This document shows positions 11,924 to 23,269 of a DNA stretch of 61,250 nt, one piece after another (the first letter of the stretch is position 1; every line of letters begins with the position of its first letter). The DNA is taken from assembly GCA_025602915.1 (NCBI GenBank), contig JAHLJZ010000120.1, positions 1 to 61,250 on the forward strand, in the 5' to 3' direction. The position numbers and the translations under genes were made by a program. Source of the DNA: Paraphysoderma sedebokerense. Lineage: Eukaryota; Blastocladiomycota; Physodermatomycetes; Physodermatales; Physodermataceae. The notes beneath the pieces were generated by a model that ran no database searches, had not been told where the DNA came from, and saw only the letters and a program-made list of their open reading frames with translations.

Positions 11924-12719
11924 ATGTCTACGGTACTTCATTTCACTATCATTGCTTCCGCTCTTATTGCTTCCGTATTGGGTGTTCCTCAAGGTAAAAC
12001 TCCGTCGCAAGCATGGAGCACTGGTAGGGCATCGTTTTATCCAGCGTTCGTATCTCTGTTGTTTCCTTCAAATTAATTCCAGTGTATTAACACGTCAAAA
12101 ATAATTGTAATACAGCTTAACCGAACAAAGCTATACTCCGCAGGACTTATCAACACTATCGTGCCGTACACGAAATCCTATTCCTGCAGGATCTGATTTC
12201 CCAGTCGGGCAATCCGCTGGTGCCTTTGGGGCATTATCCGACCATTCTCCACTATGGAATGCACCGAAATGCAGAGACAATCTTCCTGATAATCCCATCT
12301 GCGATACACAAACTACTTGTGGGTTATGCGTTGAAATTAAGTGCAAGGGCTACCATTTGAGCCCAGGCGATCATCCAAATACATGTAATCCCAATCATAG
12401 CGTAGTCATCAAAATCTTGGACGGTATGCAAACATCATGATCTAATTAAAAGTTTAACAGTATACTAACGAATGGCGCACTTAAAATTTCAGCTTGTCCC
12501 GGTAATCACCCCATCAATATCGCCAAACCACAGAATTGGTGTAATCAAACAGGCATTGATCACTTTGATCTTTACCAACCTGCCTTTGATCATATCGCCA
12601 AATTGGGTGACGGAATTATCGACATGGAATATCAAAGAACATCTTGTGACAGAGTAGGCTATTACATCGATTCCAAGGCAGCTCCGCCCCCAGCCACTCG
12701 CCTTCCGACCAGTGCATAA
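11924..12719 (+). CDS. Secreted single-domain expansin-like (loosenin/DPBB) protein 2
   Basis: Exons 11924-12045, 12116-12423 and 12493-12719 join to 218 residues. A signal peptide (MSTVLHFTIIASALIASVLG) precedes the same DPBB domain as in gene 1. The two mature proteins share long blocks such as SDFPVGQSAGAFGALSDHSP (gene 1 differs by one residue), the CGLCVEIKCKG core, ACPGNHPIN and the DHFDLYQPAF block carrying the expansin HFD motif. Exons 2 and 3 equal those of gene 1 in length. Divergence is greatest in the signal peptide and at the C-terminus (Pro/Ala-rich here). The ATG at 11924 was chosen because it starts the signal peptide and lies 53 nt after a TATA box; an upstream ATG in another frame does not splice into the domain. 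Confidence 0.85.
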
Positions 12720-13334
12720 ATCACCGAGAGGCAGTTCGTGTATCTTGTATATTTGCATCGCCGTGTAATTAAGTAGTTAATTATTAACTAAAAGGTAGCT
12801 AGCGGTGTCTCGTAAATATGACGATATATTATATGTAAATATTGTAAGTAATCGGCGCTACTAGATGTGAGTAGCATTTTGGGTTGAATGTACATATTGT
12901 AAGGAGGACACAATATTGATTATAAACCAGAATCAATGAGCCTTATCATTATACCTAAATTGTATAATAAGAGTGTTAAGATTTTCTTTAATGTGGATAA
13001 TCTTTTTAACAGCGCTGAATGTGAGTCGGTCTATATAGTGTTCTGTCCACAGGCGTCAATTCATATTCAAGCGACCGTTATGCAATCTTGCAGTATTAGC
13101 AAAAGAAGTGACCTAAATTGATAATTTATATATGATCATGTGATATGAGAATTCACTAATAATAAACAATTACACATATTATAATGAATGCTCCATGTCG
13201 ATTAATCAGAGTACCCCGTTATCCGAAGTTTAAAAATCTAACGCTATACCCTAAGCTTCACCATTTCATCTTGAATAACAGTAAAGGGACTTGAGAAAAT
13301 GCATGACTGTTTCTTGATTGCGCTAACAGTTTGT
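12720..13334. other. Intergenic spacer between convergent genes
   Basis: This lies between the stop of loosenin-like gene 2 and the stop of DGAT2-like gene B. It is AT-rich and presumably holds both 3' ends. No supported coding sequence or repeat was found. Confidence 0.45.
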
Positions 13335-14899
13335 TTACGCCACAATTCTCAGGTCTCTCTTTCTGTCTTTGGCATACACATCCTTCCATTTATCATATAA
13401 GTCCTTTACACTTTCGATATACAACGCATGCCATTTTTCGACAACCTCTCTATCCGGTTTCTCAATTTTTTCAAGATGGATCGGTCGTCCGACTACTGTT
13501 ACTAATGGTTTTTTGAAAGGCACGAGCCAGAGGAATCGACCATAAGCGAGCGGTAGTGTGAAACCAAAGCGTCGTTGTAGAGTATCTTGAAATTTACGGA
13601 GGCGGGATCCAGGTGGGTTGGGAACCTGGGCATAAATATCGTTCTCGCCGAAGGTAAGAACCGGAACTAAAGATGAGCTATATTTCCGTCAGATGTAGAC
13701 CGTAGAGGTAGAATGAAATATGAAAGAGAACTGTCAATAACAAAGAATACACACCCAGTTTCTAATGCTAGTTTGACAAAACCCTTTCTCTTTTGCAATA
13801 CTAAATCCATCGTGTTCGGTTCAATGTATTTTGCTTCTTCAGCACCACCAACAACGATAATCAAGGCTTTCCCTGTGTATTTTAATTTATCTGCAGCCGT
13901 CGTTCCACTTAAATCGCCGTTTTCATCAGCGTTTAAATTTTGACTATTAACACGGGCACGAGTTGGTTTACACGGTTGCTTTGCTGGGTCACAGAGGGCT
14001 AGAGAGTTCATTGATTTCGATAGAAAGTATTTACAGCTGTTATAATCGACCGAGATTTGACCGTACGCAAGTTGGACTTCTCGCCTGTAAGAGGGATAAG
14101 TTTGAATATAATTAGATATAACAGCGGGTTTGAAGCCTCAAGAAGCGACAGATAATTCTACCCACCAGATAGGAACATAGAAATTGAAACCCAAGGTTGA
14201 AATTCGACTCATTATATTTGGAAACTTTTCTCTAAATCCACCAGCGTTTGTGACAAGATTAAAAACTGCCCCGTAGCAATAAAACCCTGATTTAACCAAA
14301 TGAGAAAAGAATGAGTTAAAAAAGGGGTGACTGCTAATCCAAAGGGACCAAAACAATAGTTTGAAAGAAATAAACGAACCATGTGGATTCTGCACAAATA
14401 CATAATTACGATCCCTTGTAATCTCACCATTTGAATCATTGACCAATTTGATTGGAAAATAACTAGACATGTACTTCCAAAACGTCGCCGTTCTGAACCA
14501 CCAGTATCTATCTGTACCTCCTTTGAACGGGGTTTTGAAATCGAGAGTATATATCCATCCCAAATATAAAGCAAATGGAAGCCACAATATGGAAAACCGG
14601 TATACGATATATAATCCGATACTACAGACAAACATGCTAGCGGTGAAAATCATTAGAAGCGGAATCGAGATAAAAGGGTTATAGTAGGATTCAATATCAG
14701 GATTGAGAGTTTGAGTCGAGTCATTGGCATTTTCTGAATTGAGGAGAGGTTGTATGTCAGGGCTGGAGTTGTCAGATTTATCGATGAGGTTACCGGAATC
14801 GGCCTTAGAAGAAAGCTGTGGCATATTCTTCGATTTTTTGGATTCAGAAGCGGGAGGACGGGCGGAGGGATGCTGTACAGAGTTTACAGCCGAGAGCAT
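13335..14899 (-). CDS. DGAT2-family acyltransferase, gene B
   Basis: Exons 14380-14899, 14166-14286, 13755-14084 and 13335-13677 join to 437 residues, the same length as gene A. The order of marks is the same: Ser-rich N-terminus of about 80 residues, two membrane segments (IPLLMIFTASMFVCSIGLYI and the next one), YFP, PHG, VGGAEE, RKGFVKLAL and FGEND. The active-site motif is NPHG rather than HPHG. Exon 2 (121 nt) and the last exon (343 nt) match gene A exactly in length, and three intron positions are shared, so the genes are clear paralogues separated by about 8.5 kb of unrelated genes. The 93-nt first intron is a multiple of three without stops, so the unspliced frame stays open; comparison with gene A shows that it is an intron. 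An insert rich in Asn and Cys (about residues 275-310) is longer than in gene A. Confidence 0.85.
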
Positions 14900-15683
14900 A
14901 ATTGTGACTTTAAATGGTGCAGCAATTGAGAGACGAGGAATTTACTGCGGTCAAAGAAATGATTGATTTTGGACTGAATTATCTGTAGAGAATCTGAATG
15001 ATGAATCAATTGTACGATTATGTTAGTGATATCAACTGATTGATACTGATTGCAACTGAATTGCTAGGGTAATGAGGCCTTTCCTCCGGGATTAGTTGGG
15101 ATTAATATACTGCTGTCTTTGGCAAGATGACGGTTGAAATTGATTAATAAAATCGGAACCAGAGCGGGAATATCCTCAATCCCTCGTTCCTCTCGGAATG
15201 CTTAAAATGTCGGCCCGAGGAAGTAGCACTTGGCACGACGTGGTCTTCAGCAAGTTTTGAAACATTATCATTCAACCTCACACAGAGATTGCCAGGAGAT
15301 TATGACAGTATTTATCAGTTGCGATACAGCGCCGATAACGTTAAAGTAGTCATTGTGGGGCGCCACATCAATTTTAAAGCTGCAACTTATTATTGTGCTT
15401 TCGCTGCAATTTCGGGTTTCGATTCAGTTGTTTAATGGCCATTTGGATACCTGATTGATAGTGTTATTTACCTATTGATCTGATTTGACGTCTCTAATCG
15501 ACAGTAAATGGTAATTTAGCTAACACTCGTCGCCCCCACAGCAGTGGCAAAGTATCAATGATATCAAGAATGAACCTTCAAACCTTATACTTGTGGCTGA
15601 ATGTCCATTCTACAGAGAAATATTTAAACAATTACGCAGCGCTCTACATTGATGAGACTACTCTTTCAACAGCTAGCTAAAGC
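14900..15683. other. Intergenic spacer
   Basis: This lies between the 5' end of DGAT2-like gene B and the 3' end of the Mcp1-like gene. No coding sequence, RNA or repeat could be supported. Confidence 0.45.
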
Positions 15684-16729
15684 TTATGCCATCCACACCA
15701 TTCCCGTTCCCCTCTGCATCCTTAGAAACTCTTCTTTCAATGGAACATCAATTGGGTAATACAACCCCGCCAACGCAGCGACGCTGGACATCACGATAGC
15801 TGACCCAAACAATGTTAGATAAAAAGTACGGCTGGTCGGCTTTGTCTTGGAACTGATGGATGTGCGAGAGAACAGTAGCGAAGAAACAGTGGGGGATGAA
15901 AGTTTTACACTGGCAGTGGCGTAAAGATTTGTTACTGGTGCAATTTTGAGCTAGAAACCAGATCGACGTATACATACCCGTTTATCAAATGGTACAATCC
16001 GGATACACCTAATATGACGTAATAAATGTGGAAAGTTCCAGGGTACATGTGCATTGATAAGGTTACGTATGAATAGTCCATTAAGCTAGGAAATATGCCA
16101 ACGTTATTATTGTCAGTTAATCAATCGCATAGAAACTCCATTGACCAATCATTAATCACTCTCAAATTGAGCATCATCTCGAAAGAGAGACAAAAGACTT
16201 ACCTAGAATCACCCCAATACAACAGCGGCGCTAATCTAGTGGCATAGTAATGTCCCAGAAAAAGGACCGACAGAACCCAACCAGATCGTCGTTGATTCTT
16301 CAGCCAACCCTTCTGATACCAATTCTGTATTCGATTCATCAGATTGAATTTGGATACAGAAGGACTTGCGAACTGTTTTTCTTCGATTTCTTCAATGTCT
16401 TGTGCTTCCGAAGTTTCGGCGGGAGCTTGACGTTCTGCTTCCGTTTTGCACTCCTTTTTCTCATTCTTCAGTAACCTCCGCCGTCTAAGATACTTTATAA
16501 ATCCACAGCCGAAATGTACTACAACTGAAAGACCTAAGCCGTATTCGACGACCGGTGTCTGATAAAACTCGCGGAAGAGTAACATCCATTTCTCGGCGAA
16601 TGGCAACGAAACATGGGTGAAGCTATGGTTGAGAAGATGCAGGGAAAGGAAAGAAGAAAATGTGAAACCGCTGAGATGTTGCAGTTTTGTGAGTGTTGTG
16701 GTTGTCTGTATGCGAAATATAGAAGGCAT
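15684..16729 (-). CDS. DUF1691 / Mcp1-like mitochondrial membrane protein
   Basis: Exons 16203-16729, 15978-16085 and 15684-15909 join to 286 residues. The pattern LQHLSGFTFSSFLSLHLLNH near the N-terminus, a paired GLYHLING-type segment in exon 2, and four to five hydrophobic segments match the fungal DUF1691 family. Yeast Mcp1, its studied member, sits in the mitochondrial outer membrane and works with Vps13 at lipid-transfer contacts, bypassing loss of ERMES. The conserved His in the LHLLN and GLYHL segments recall the family's distant cytochrome-b-like helices. A charged, Glu-rich loop (about residues 85-120) separates the two halves. The Arg/Thr-rich N-terminus is compatible with mitochondrial targeting. 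Function is inferred from family; orthology to Mcp1 itself is likely but not proven. Confidence 0.75.
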
Positions 16730-17078
16730 GCTTGGTTAATACAGTGTGGTGAGGTGTAGTCAAGCCTTGTTGGTTTGATCAACTCCGCAGGGCCCGCCAA
16801 TATCATAAGTTCCACTGGGCACGCGACGCCATTAATACTCTCAACACAGATTTCAATGAACCATTTTACATTGCGACAAATGCCATATAATAGATACATC
16901 TAGAGTCAACTTCAGCATACAAATTTAAATCGAACAGGAAGTTATTTCTTTCGGTCGTAATATATTGAAGAATGATGATTGCGTCAATTGATAACGAGTT
17001 GGACAAAATCATAATACTGTTTAACTTTAATTGAACTAAAAATAAATGACTATAGCTATAAAATTGTTCATATTCCCT
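16730..17078. other. Intergenic spacer
   Basis: This short spacer lies upstream of the Mcp1-like gene and downstream of the 472-aa gene, both on the minus strand. No feature could be supported. Confidence 0.4.
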
Positions 17079-18497
17079 TTAATCCAACATTCCCATCAAC
17101 CAGATGATATTCTCAATCAGTCTCTGTGCTGTCATTTCCTCGTTTTCCAGCACGGATATTCTAACGCTACACATTTTAGGACCTTCAAAGATTCTCTTAC
17201 AATATTTCATTGCAACATCAATTTTGATGCCTCTATTTTGACACTCGAAAATAGTATTACGGTAAACATCGATTCTCCCAACATGACCCCAGATTTCGTT
17301 GTTCTCGTCGATGCGTTGAGATACTTGATTCAATTGATCACTCTCCTCGAAATATTGAGTGACTTGGTCGATGAGATTAGTTTCGTTTTCATTCTGGGGA
17401 GCGTACTCTTTATTTTGTGCTGTATGATTGATTTTGAAATCCCAAGAATCAGAACTCCCAGACGCATAGACGATAGTTGTCTTCCGTTGCACATCCCGGT
17501 AACATTCTACACTGCCGTTGTCCTCCCCGAATCCTCGGATCTTGAGCTTAACACGGCCATGTTGTTGTTCTTGATTCGGAAAAACTGTATCAGGTTGAAA
17601 AATTCTTGGAAAATAGAGCGAACTGACGACATCTGTGCGGTTTTCGGTCAACCGGCAACTTTGATCGTTGGAAAGGCGATCGGCGAGGACATCGTAATTT
17701 GAGGACGGCAAACAGGGAGCAAAATTCGTTTGCAGTTGACGTTCATTACCATGTAGAGACCACTGACTGACAATTTGTGAAGTGTAGTCGGTCGAGTCAA
17801 GATTGATGCTGTTTCCGTCAGAACGGCCTGTAACGTCGGAGACAAGAAATTTTCCAAATTGAACCGTGACGCTATCAGTCGGTCCACTAGATCTAAACAT
17901 ATGATTGATTTTTCGGACCATATCTGCATTGATATTATTTGGTCTCAATGGAGGAATAAAGTTGAGGTAGCGGTCTCTGAATGGGAAAACTGCATTTTCG
18001 TGTTCTGCTGTCCATGGTCCTGTCGACAAACATCTGGTGGCGGAATGCAGTCTGTCGATTTCGATAATGTCATGGCGAACGCGAGGAAAACCGATTTGAC
18101 CATCGCCACCGACAAAAACCATATAGCGGGAGAACTGCGTATGATAATACAGAACGGCATGGTTGTGTCGCCAATTTGGTTGCATCCTGGCCTTGTCGAA
18201 TTGGAAGGCAGCTTGCATCACCAAGATTTTCAAATGCTCTAAAGTTGCCACGCGGGCGGTTCGAGAATCGACATCCCATTCAATTTTGAAATCGTTTCTT
18301 TCCAAAACGTGAGCGAGAAGATTTCGTGCGTATGGAATATCATGGATTTGTACTTGGAAAGGCTTCCCTACAGGAGAAAGAACCACAAAAATTCGAAAGA
18401 CAAAAGTGTGGTAATCAACGAAGTCGATTTCGACTCTTGCGGGGTTTCCACGGACAGATAAATGGAGGTGGGGGAATGCGCCATTGAAGGTAGACAT
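17079..18497 (-). CDS. Unrecognised intronless gene, 472 aa
   Basis: This is one uninterrupted frame from the ATG at 18497. I do not recognise the family. The N-terminal 140 residues read as a compact alpha/beta region with regular hydrophobic spacing (LHLSVRG, VEIDFVDYHTFVFRIFVVL). The middle is polar and probably flexible, and the last 90 residues (RIDVYRNTIFECQNRGIKID onward) again look folded, ending in a helix with several Trp and Met. No signal peptide or membrane segment is visible. A TATAAA-like element on the minus strand at about 18588-18594 lies roughly 95 nt upstream and supports this start. It is transcribed divergently from the 553-aa gene. Long open length without introns argues that it is real. 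Confidence 0.6.
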   Translation of the reverse strand: MSTFNGAFPHLHLSVRGNPARVEIDFVDYHTFVFRIFVVLSPVGKPFQVQIHDIPYARNLLAHVLERNDFKIEWDVDSRTARVATLEHLKILVMQAAFQFDKARMQPNWRHNHAVLYYHTQFSRYMVFVGGDGQIGFPRVRHDIIEIDRLHSATRCLSTGPWTAEHENAVFPFRDRYLNFIPPLRPNNINADMVRKINHMFRSSGPTDSVTVQFGKFLVSDVTGRSDGNSINLDSTDYTSQIVSQWSLHGNERQLQTNFAPCLPSSNYDVLADRLSNDQSCRLTENRTDVVSSLYFPRIFQPDTVFPNQEQQHGRVKLKIRGFGEDNGSVECYRDVQRKTTIVYASGSSDSWDFKINHTAQNKEYAPQNENETNLIDQVTQYFEESDQLNQVSQRIDENNEIWGHVGRIDVYRNTIFECQNRGIKIDVAMKYCKRIFEGPKMCSVRISVLENEEMTAQRLIENIIWLMGMLD

Positions 18498-18780
18498 TTT
18501 ACTGTATAGATAAAGAATTTTTTGTAATATCGTTGAATGTAAGCAAATGGTTGTGGGATGTTTTGGAGGAAAAGAAGAAAACCCGCGTTTATATGCTGCC
18601 AAGTGCCATGCTGTTGCAATCCAAGCCACTTTGAGGCTTATTCCCGGTGGAGCCTATTTCACGGTTGGCAGCGCACTGATTGGCTGGCCCTTAATACCAA
18701 CTCAATGGTTCCAGAATCCGAACAAACTTCCTCAACGTTACATCTTTCCGTCTGGTTTCCACCAAAAACAAATAGAGAAA

Positions 18781-20504
18781 ATGCCCCAAACCATTGACTA
18801 CGTCCAAACAACTATCATCCCTGTAAAAACTATCACATCACTCATCACTAGGAAGTTAATTCTGATGAAAGGAAGTGGTGATAAACGGCTAAAACATTAC
18901 CGATTCGGTACGGAACGACTCGATTTTTCGAACGGCCTGCTTCAGTATATAATTAAGGGGCGTCGCATAGATATAAAATTATATTTTTGTGCTTGTCCTC
19001 CAACCCCAATTTGGAGACCTCGTAATTTTAAATGTCGGTGTCATTTCAGAAGTGGCGATCACCCTTACCGGATTCTCATTCGAATAATAAACTGGTGTTT
19101 CGAATACTACGATCACGAAATTTATGGGGTTGCCAAACAAATTTTGCTATCTCTCCAAAATAACATTCATATCAGTCCATTACCGATATGTCGCCGACGG
19201 GAAGCGGTGGGGCTAGTAAAAATTCTTAGTTGTAAACTATATATGCATATGCTGGACTATCTGCTCACAACCGGTCGGTTGAGGGAAATCACCTCGGCGT
19301 TCCACTCCAGCATAGATTTTCTTCGTCGCTGCGAACTGCCAATTCCGCAATATTTGACAGAGTGGCCTGATTTTCTTTACCTCAGTCCAAACATAACTGA
19401 TGATGACATGTTGGTGTTAATGAAAACACTCACCGAGGCGGGGAAAGGGCTGGGAAGAACTGCCTCCGGTAACCCGATATTTGGCGTTCCCGAGTTCGTT
19501 ATATCTTTTCGAAACGCTTTAATGTGGGGCTTAAATTTGAAACCATGGAGTAAACAAGATATCGAAGCCCAAAAGTGCTTCGGCGATATATGCTTGTCAT
19601 ACGGAAAAGTGGTCGGTTTGGGGCAAGAGCGACATCCAAATCTGTTGAATTGGGTCCGTCACCTAAAAAAGCAAATTTTGAGTCCTAAACATCCGAAGTA
19701 AGTGATAAACTTGTTTGCCACTGAATCAACTTTGTCATAACAAATTCTCACTCATATAGTGACTCAGCTGGCGACCTTGGTCCTCTTGATATGTATGAAA
19801 TTATTAACAACGTCGCCGAAACTGTCCTTCGACCATTGAGCACAATCCAGGTGCTCAGCAAAAACGAGAAGTCTCATATCGACCGACTTTTTCGCAACCA
19901 CGTTTCACAACATCGCGCAAGAATCTATTTACTTCGGGGTGACTTCAAACGATCAGAACCGATTCTCTACAGACTTTTCAATAAATTGATCAAGCATAAA
20001 ACCCAGAATGAACCAAAGTTACTGTTACAACAAGTCTTTCGTATGTTGGTCGAATTTCACATCATTCGAGGCGAATTCATGAAACTAAAAACAAAGTGCA
20101 AACTTGTGAAAATAAAATGCGGAGATCAAACCCATTTACCTGATATGTGGTTGCGATATATCGAATTTCGCCAAGACGGAACACCCATCCCAGCCAGCGA
20201 CCCCCAATTTACAGCATGGCGAAACCAATTCATTGAAGATCGGTGGAATCTTGCTCTTCTTCTCCAAGTATGGGGAGAAGCATCAAGCAATGTATTTCTA
20301 CTAGAGGAATCAATGCAAACATATAATGCCATTCCGTCTTATTTGGATTCTTATTTAGTATTGGCGAAGATAATTCGTCTTCAGCCGTCAAGACATCTGG
20401 AACTGGAATGGTCCACGGCTGAACAGTTTTTACGAAACTATCCACTTTATAGTAACATGGTGAGCGACATAAATAAGTTGGTTGCTCGTGGTATTCGGAA
20501 TTGA
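18781..20504 (+). CDS. Unrecognised helical-repeat-like protein, about 553 aa
   Basis: Exons 18781-19697 and 19760-20504 join in frame through a GTAAGT/ATAG intron. I do not recognise the family. Much of the chain reads as amphipathic helix pairs of TPR-like character, for example AFHSSIDFLRRC, then RIYLLRGDFKRSEPILYRLF and LLQQVFRMLVEFHIIRGEF in exon 2, so a solenoid scaffold is plausible. No catalytic motif, signal peptide or membrane segment was seen. The frame is open from an earlier ATG at 18547, but that start lies only 50 nt from the start of the divergent minus-strand gene and over its TATA element, so I prefer the ATG at 18781 (start uncertain). Basic residues are frequent in the first 100 positions, perhaps for nucleic-acid contact (speculation). 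Confidence 0.6.
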
Positions 20505-21273
20505 CGGAAACGGATTTAGAGATTATATGATCAGATCATGATGGATATCATTGAAATTGGAGCGATTTGTGACATAAATTGGATTCGCCAGAGCTAAAAT
20601 AACAGAGTAATTAGTCAATGCCTCACTTAAATAATTGCAATCTTAAAAAATTAAATCGTTATTTCAAACTTTCGTCTAACCTAAAGAGAATTTGAAAATG
20701 TACGGTGCACATATGTAGATTTTCCTGTCGCTCACTTAAAACGTAAATGCATATTGATGCTGAATAGTGACTTGGTTGAACCGTGTTTACCGCAAAAAAC
20801 CATATAGCACTTTATGCTAGCTTATAAAATAATCACACAAACATTTTCAGTTTAGAATTCATATGTCGAACAGTAGTGTAACAGTATTCACCTTATGGTT
20901 TTCTCTCGAGTAGAAAGTGTATTGCGCTTAAATGGTGAATTAAAAATTAAGAATTCAGTGACATCAATCATATCTATTACAAAAGACCGTTTGACTTATA
21001 TGAATCGATAACTCATCAATGGGTAATGAGTGACAGACACATGTAATTTAGTAAGATTCTAGAGGCTATGAACAGCGAATAGCACTTGTTATTTTCAACC
21101 GCAATTTTATTCAAAGTGATATACGGCGCTAACAAAGAAACATGCAGACGAGGTATAATGTTTCTTGATAATCAAATCAAAAAAATACGGTAACACTCAC
21201 AATCCAGATTCAAATGTCCTCCGCATTCACAATCTCGACGGAAACTAAAAGCCATACTTAGGATATGTTAAGG
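20505..21273. other. AT-rich spacer
   Basis: No gene could be supported. The part from about 21085 to 21250 resembles 23831-24010, the 3' flank shared by degraded members of the LVKR peptide family. Confidence 0.4.
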
Positions 21274-21546
21274 TCATGGACAGTCTCGAGTATTGTGTTG
21301 TCTGAGTACTTGATGAGCACAGCCGCTCCCAATACCAATGAAAGTTGGCCGACCAGCATTGACACCTAACCTAGATCTTTTAACGAGTTGGTGGTCATTC
21401 TTTTGAATGACAGACTCATCAGAAGCCCCCACAGTTTCCAATCCTTCAGAGACAAGTTCACCCGAGTTGGGGATGGGCGAAGCGATGGTGAAGTTGCCGA
21501 ATTAGGCAAGGAGGAGAATCCAGAGAAGAATCTTCAATTGTTTCGT
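21274..21546 (-). pseudogene. Degraded paralogue of the small LVKR secreted precursors
   Basis: Read on the minus strand from 21546, this segment keeps the whole plan of the two intact precursors: a hydrophobic leader of about 20 residues, a short acidic pro-region with Ser-Pro-Ile-Pro at its start, an NDHQLVKR processing site, and a C-terminal peptide of 33 residues starting SRLGVNAGRP. The start codon position reads ACG instead of ATG, and one stop codon (21502-21504) lies inside the leader. A TATA element sits about 100 nt upstream (21643-21648), as in both intact genes. The tail contains two Cys, unlike the paralogues. It is therefore a pseudogene unless an alternative start exists. Similarity is seen directly; no database comparison was possible. 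Confidence 0.65.
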
Positions 21547-21785
21547 GCCTAGGTAACGGGTTTCGTGTTTGATTAATTCTTGGGAAACTTGAATAAAGTG
21601 ATAAACGATGGTAGCAAATACTCTGTAGTACCTCCCACATTTTTATATGCGGCCACTGTTGGTTTCTCCTGATAGTCACACACAGATCACGTCCGATGAA
21701 GTCAAATGATCAAGTCTTAGAATGACATTATTTCTATTCTTGTATTCTGATCTCATAGACCAATAGCACTCTCCGGGACTGGTGA

Positions 21786-21994
21786 CGCCGATCATATACC
21801 GATCATGTCGATGTACGTTCTGGAGCAATCAGACGGACCTGACGATTTTAAAGTGTCGAGATTGGCACTGAATAGGAACTAGGAAGATTGTGATTCGCAA
21901 CAGATGCATCCGTGATGCGCGGTCGAGACTCCAGAGTCGAGAGTGACGACTGACGAGACTGAAGAGTGAGGTGATTTTGCTATTTTTGGGAATT
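21786..21994. repeat. Dispersed repeat of about 220 bp, copy 1
   Basis: This starts CGCCGATCATAT and ends near TTTTGGGAAT. It shares ordered blocks with two adjacent copies at 24113-24345 and 24346-24565: GATCATAT near the start, GTGATT/GAGATTGGCA in the middle, a GTCGAGAGTGACGACTGA block, and TTGCTATTTTTGGGAAT at the end. The copies are clearly diverged. It lies upstream of the degraded LVKR paralogue. Confidence 0.6.
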
Positions 21995-22884
21995 ACATCA
22001 TCGGGAGTGATGCATCATTATTTCAAATATTATGAAAATAGGCAGATTCTGACCGCTATTTAATGCAATGGCATCATAGTAGTTCATTCGTCGCCATTCC
22101 TAAATTCTTAAAAATAGCAGCATCTAACTGACGTTACTATAATTGGTAAAAATGGTGGCATCTAATGGCATTGTATTCTTGAAAATAGCATTGTATCACC
22201 AACGGAAGAAATTGATGAGCGTTAATCAACCAGCACAATTTTAGAATTCCGAAAGCAGTACTGCAACTATTATAGAAACGCAACTGACTATGTTAGGTCG
22301 CATTAGATAAACCGATAATGGAGTACACGAAGATAAATTTTTCAACAAACGATTAATTCTTACAGTTTCCTTTACCAACGTAATGATAAATTGAATTTTG
22401 TACCACTCCAGGATCAAAGTTATTACCTTATACAATTATTGGGTGTAATTCGTATTTCACATTCGGATTACTTGGGCCAATTAATTAGACATATCGATTC
22501 TGGCCAACGTTTAATAGAATTTATATGGTGGTTGCCAGCCGAACAGCATAGACCATATTATTGATATAAAGTGGAATATCTCGTTCAGACTTTAGAATGT
22601 ATCACACCTAAAAATAAAATTTGATTCTATTGGTTACTAGAAAAATGAATACTGGCCAGATTAATTTAATAACAATGAACACACTACAAATAAAACATCA
22701 GGTATACATATTTTTGATAGATTCAAATAAATACAATTATGACATCCGGCCAGGACACCCAAATTTAAGTCTTCAACAAAACTTCAGGTATCGAAAAATT
22801 TTCTAGTTCAAACTCTAACCCACTGATACTCATTCCTCAACATCTCAATTCACTGATTCAAAACACCCTCTTACATACGGTTAT
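21995..22884. other. AT-rich spacer
   Basis: No gene was seen. The part from about 22630 to 22800 resembles 29620-29760, sharing a block with GACATCCGGCCAGGACACCC; this is the left part of a diverged segmental duplication and lies in the 3' flank of each intact LVKR precursor gene. Confidence 0.45.
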
Positions 22885-23166
22885 TTACCACCTCATTCGC
22901 TGCATCGTGCTAATCACCGGATTAGTAGTAATAGATGCTGCTCTGACAGGTAGATGAAGAATTCCTAGACGAGCGCCGTCATTTACTTGTCTTTTAACAA
23001 GAGCGTGATCGTTTGTTTCGACGGCAGGTTCGACTGTGGTTTCAACTGTTTCTAATTCTACTTCGCCGGGAACAAGGTCACCAGTTGTGTCCATTGGTAA
23101 GGCAACGCTGAAGTTGGCGAGTTCGGCAATTACGAGCGCAAAGAGGAAGAAATTGTAGAGTTTCAT
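22885..23166 (-). CDS. Small secreted precursor with Kex2-type LVKR site, member 1
   Basis: This 93-residue frame starts with a signal peptide (about residues 1-22, MKLYNFFLFALVIAELANFS). A short acidic pro-region beginning PMDTTGDL follows and ends in TNDHALVKR at residues 51-59. Lys-Arg is the classic Kex2/furin cut site, so a 34-residue C-terminal peptide beginning QVNDGARLGI would be released (inference). No Cys is present. A TATATAAA element on the minus strand at 23262-23269 lies about 100 nt upstream, the same spacing as in the paralogue at 29809-30087. The two proteins agree closely in leader, PMDTTGDL and the TND-x-x-LVKR site but differ almost entirely after it. Pheromone-like or effector-like signalling is possible; nothing in the sequence decides. 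Confidence 0.7.
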   Translation of the reverse strand: MKLYNFFLFALVIAELANFSVALPMDTTGDLVPGEVELETVETTVEPAVETNDHALVKRQVNDGARLGILHLPVRAASITTNPVISTMQRMRW

Positions 23167-23261
23167 TTTGATAGCTAGGGAGTCTAATTTTAGTTTGAGT
23201 TAGGTGGAAATAATGATATCTGGTATCGGATGTTGTGATATCGTTTAGGTAGATTCTTGGG

Positions 23262-23269
23262 TTTATATA
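23262..23269 (-). promoter_or_regulatory. TATA box of LVKR precursor gene 1
   Basis: TATATAAA on the minus strand, about 100 nt before the ATG. The spacing is conserved at member 2 (30189-30196) and at the degraded copy (21643-21648). Confidence 0.5.

Noticed and set aside
18547-18780. In-frame ATG at 18547 as the start of the helical-repeat gene
   Set aside because: It lies 50 nt from the start of the divergent gene and covers that gene's TATA-like element; the ATG at 18781 is more plausible, though not proven.
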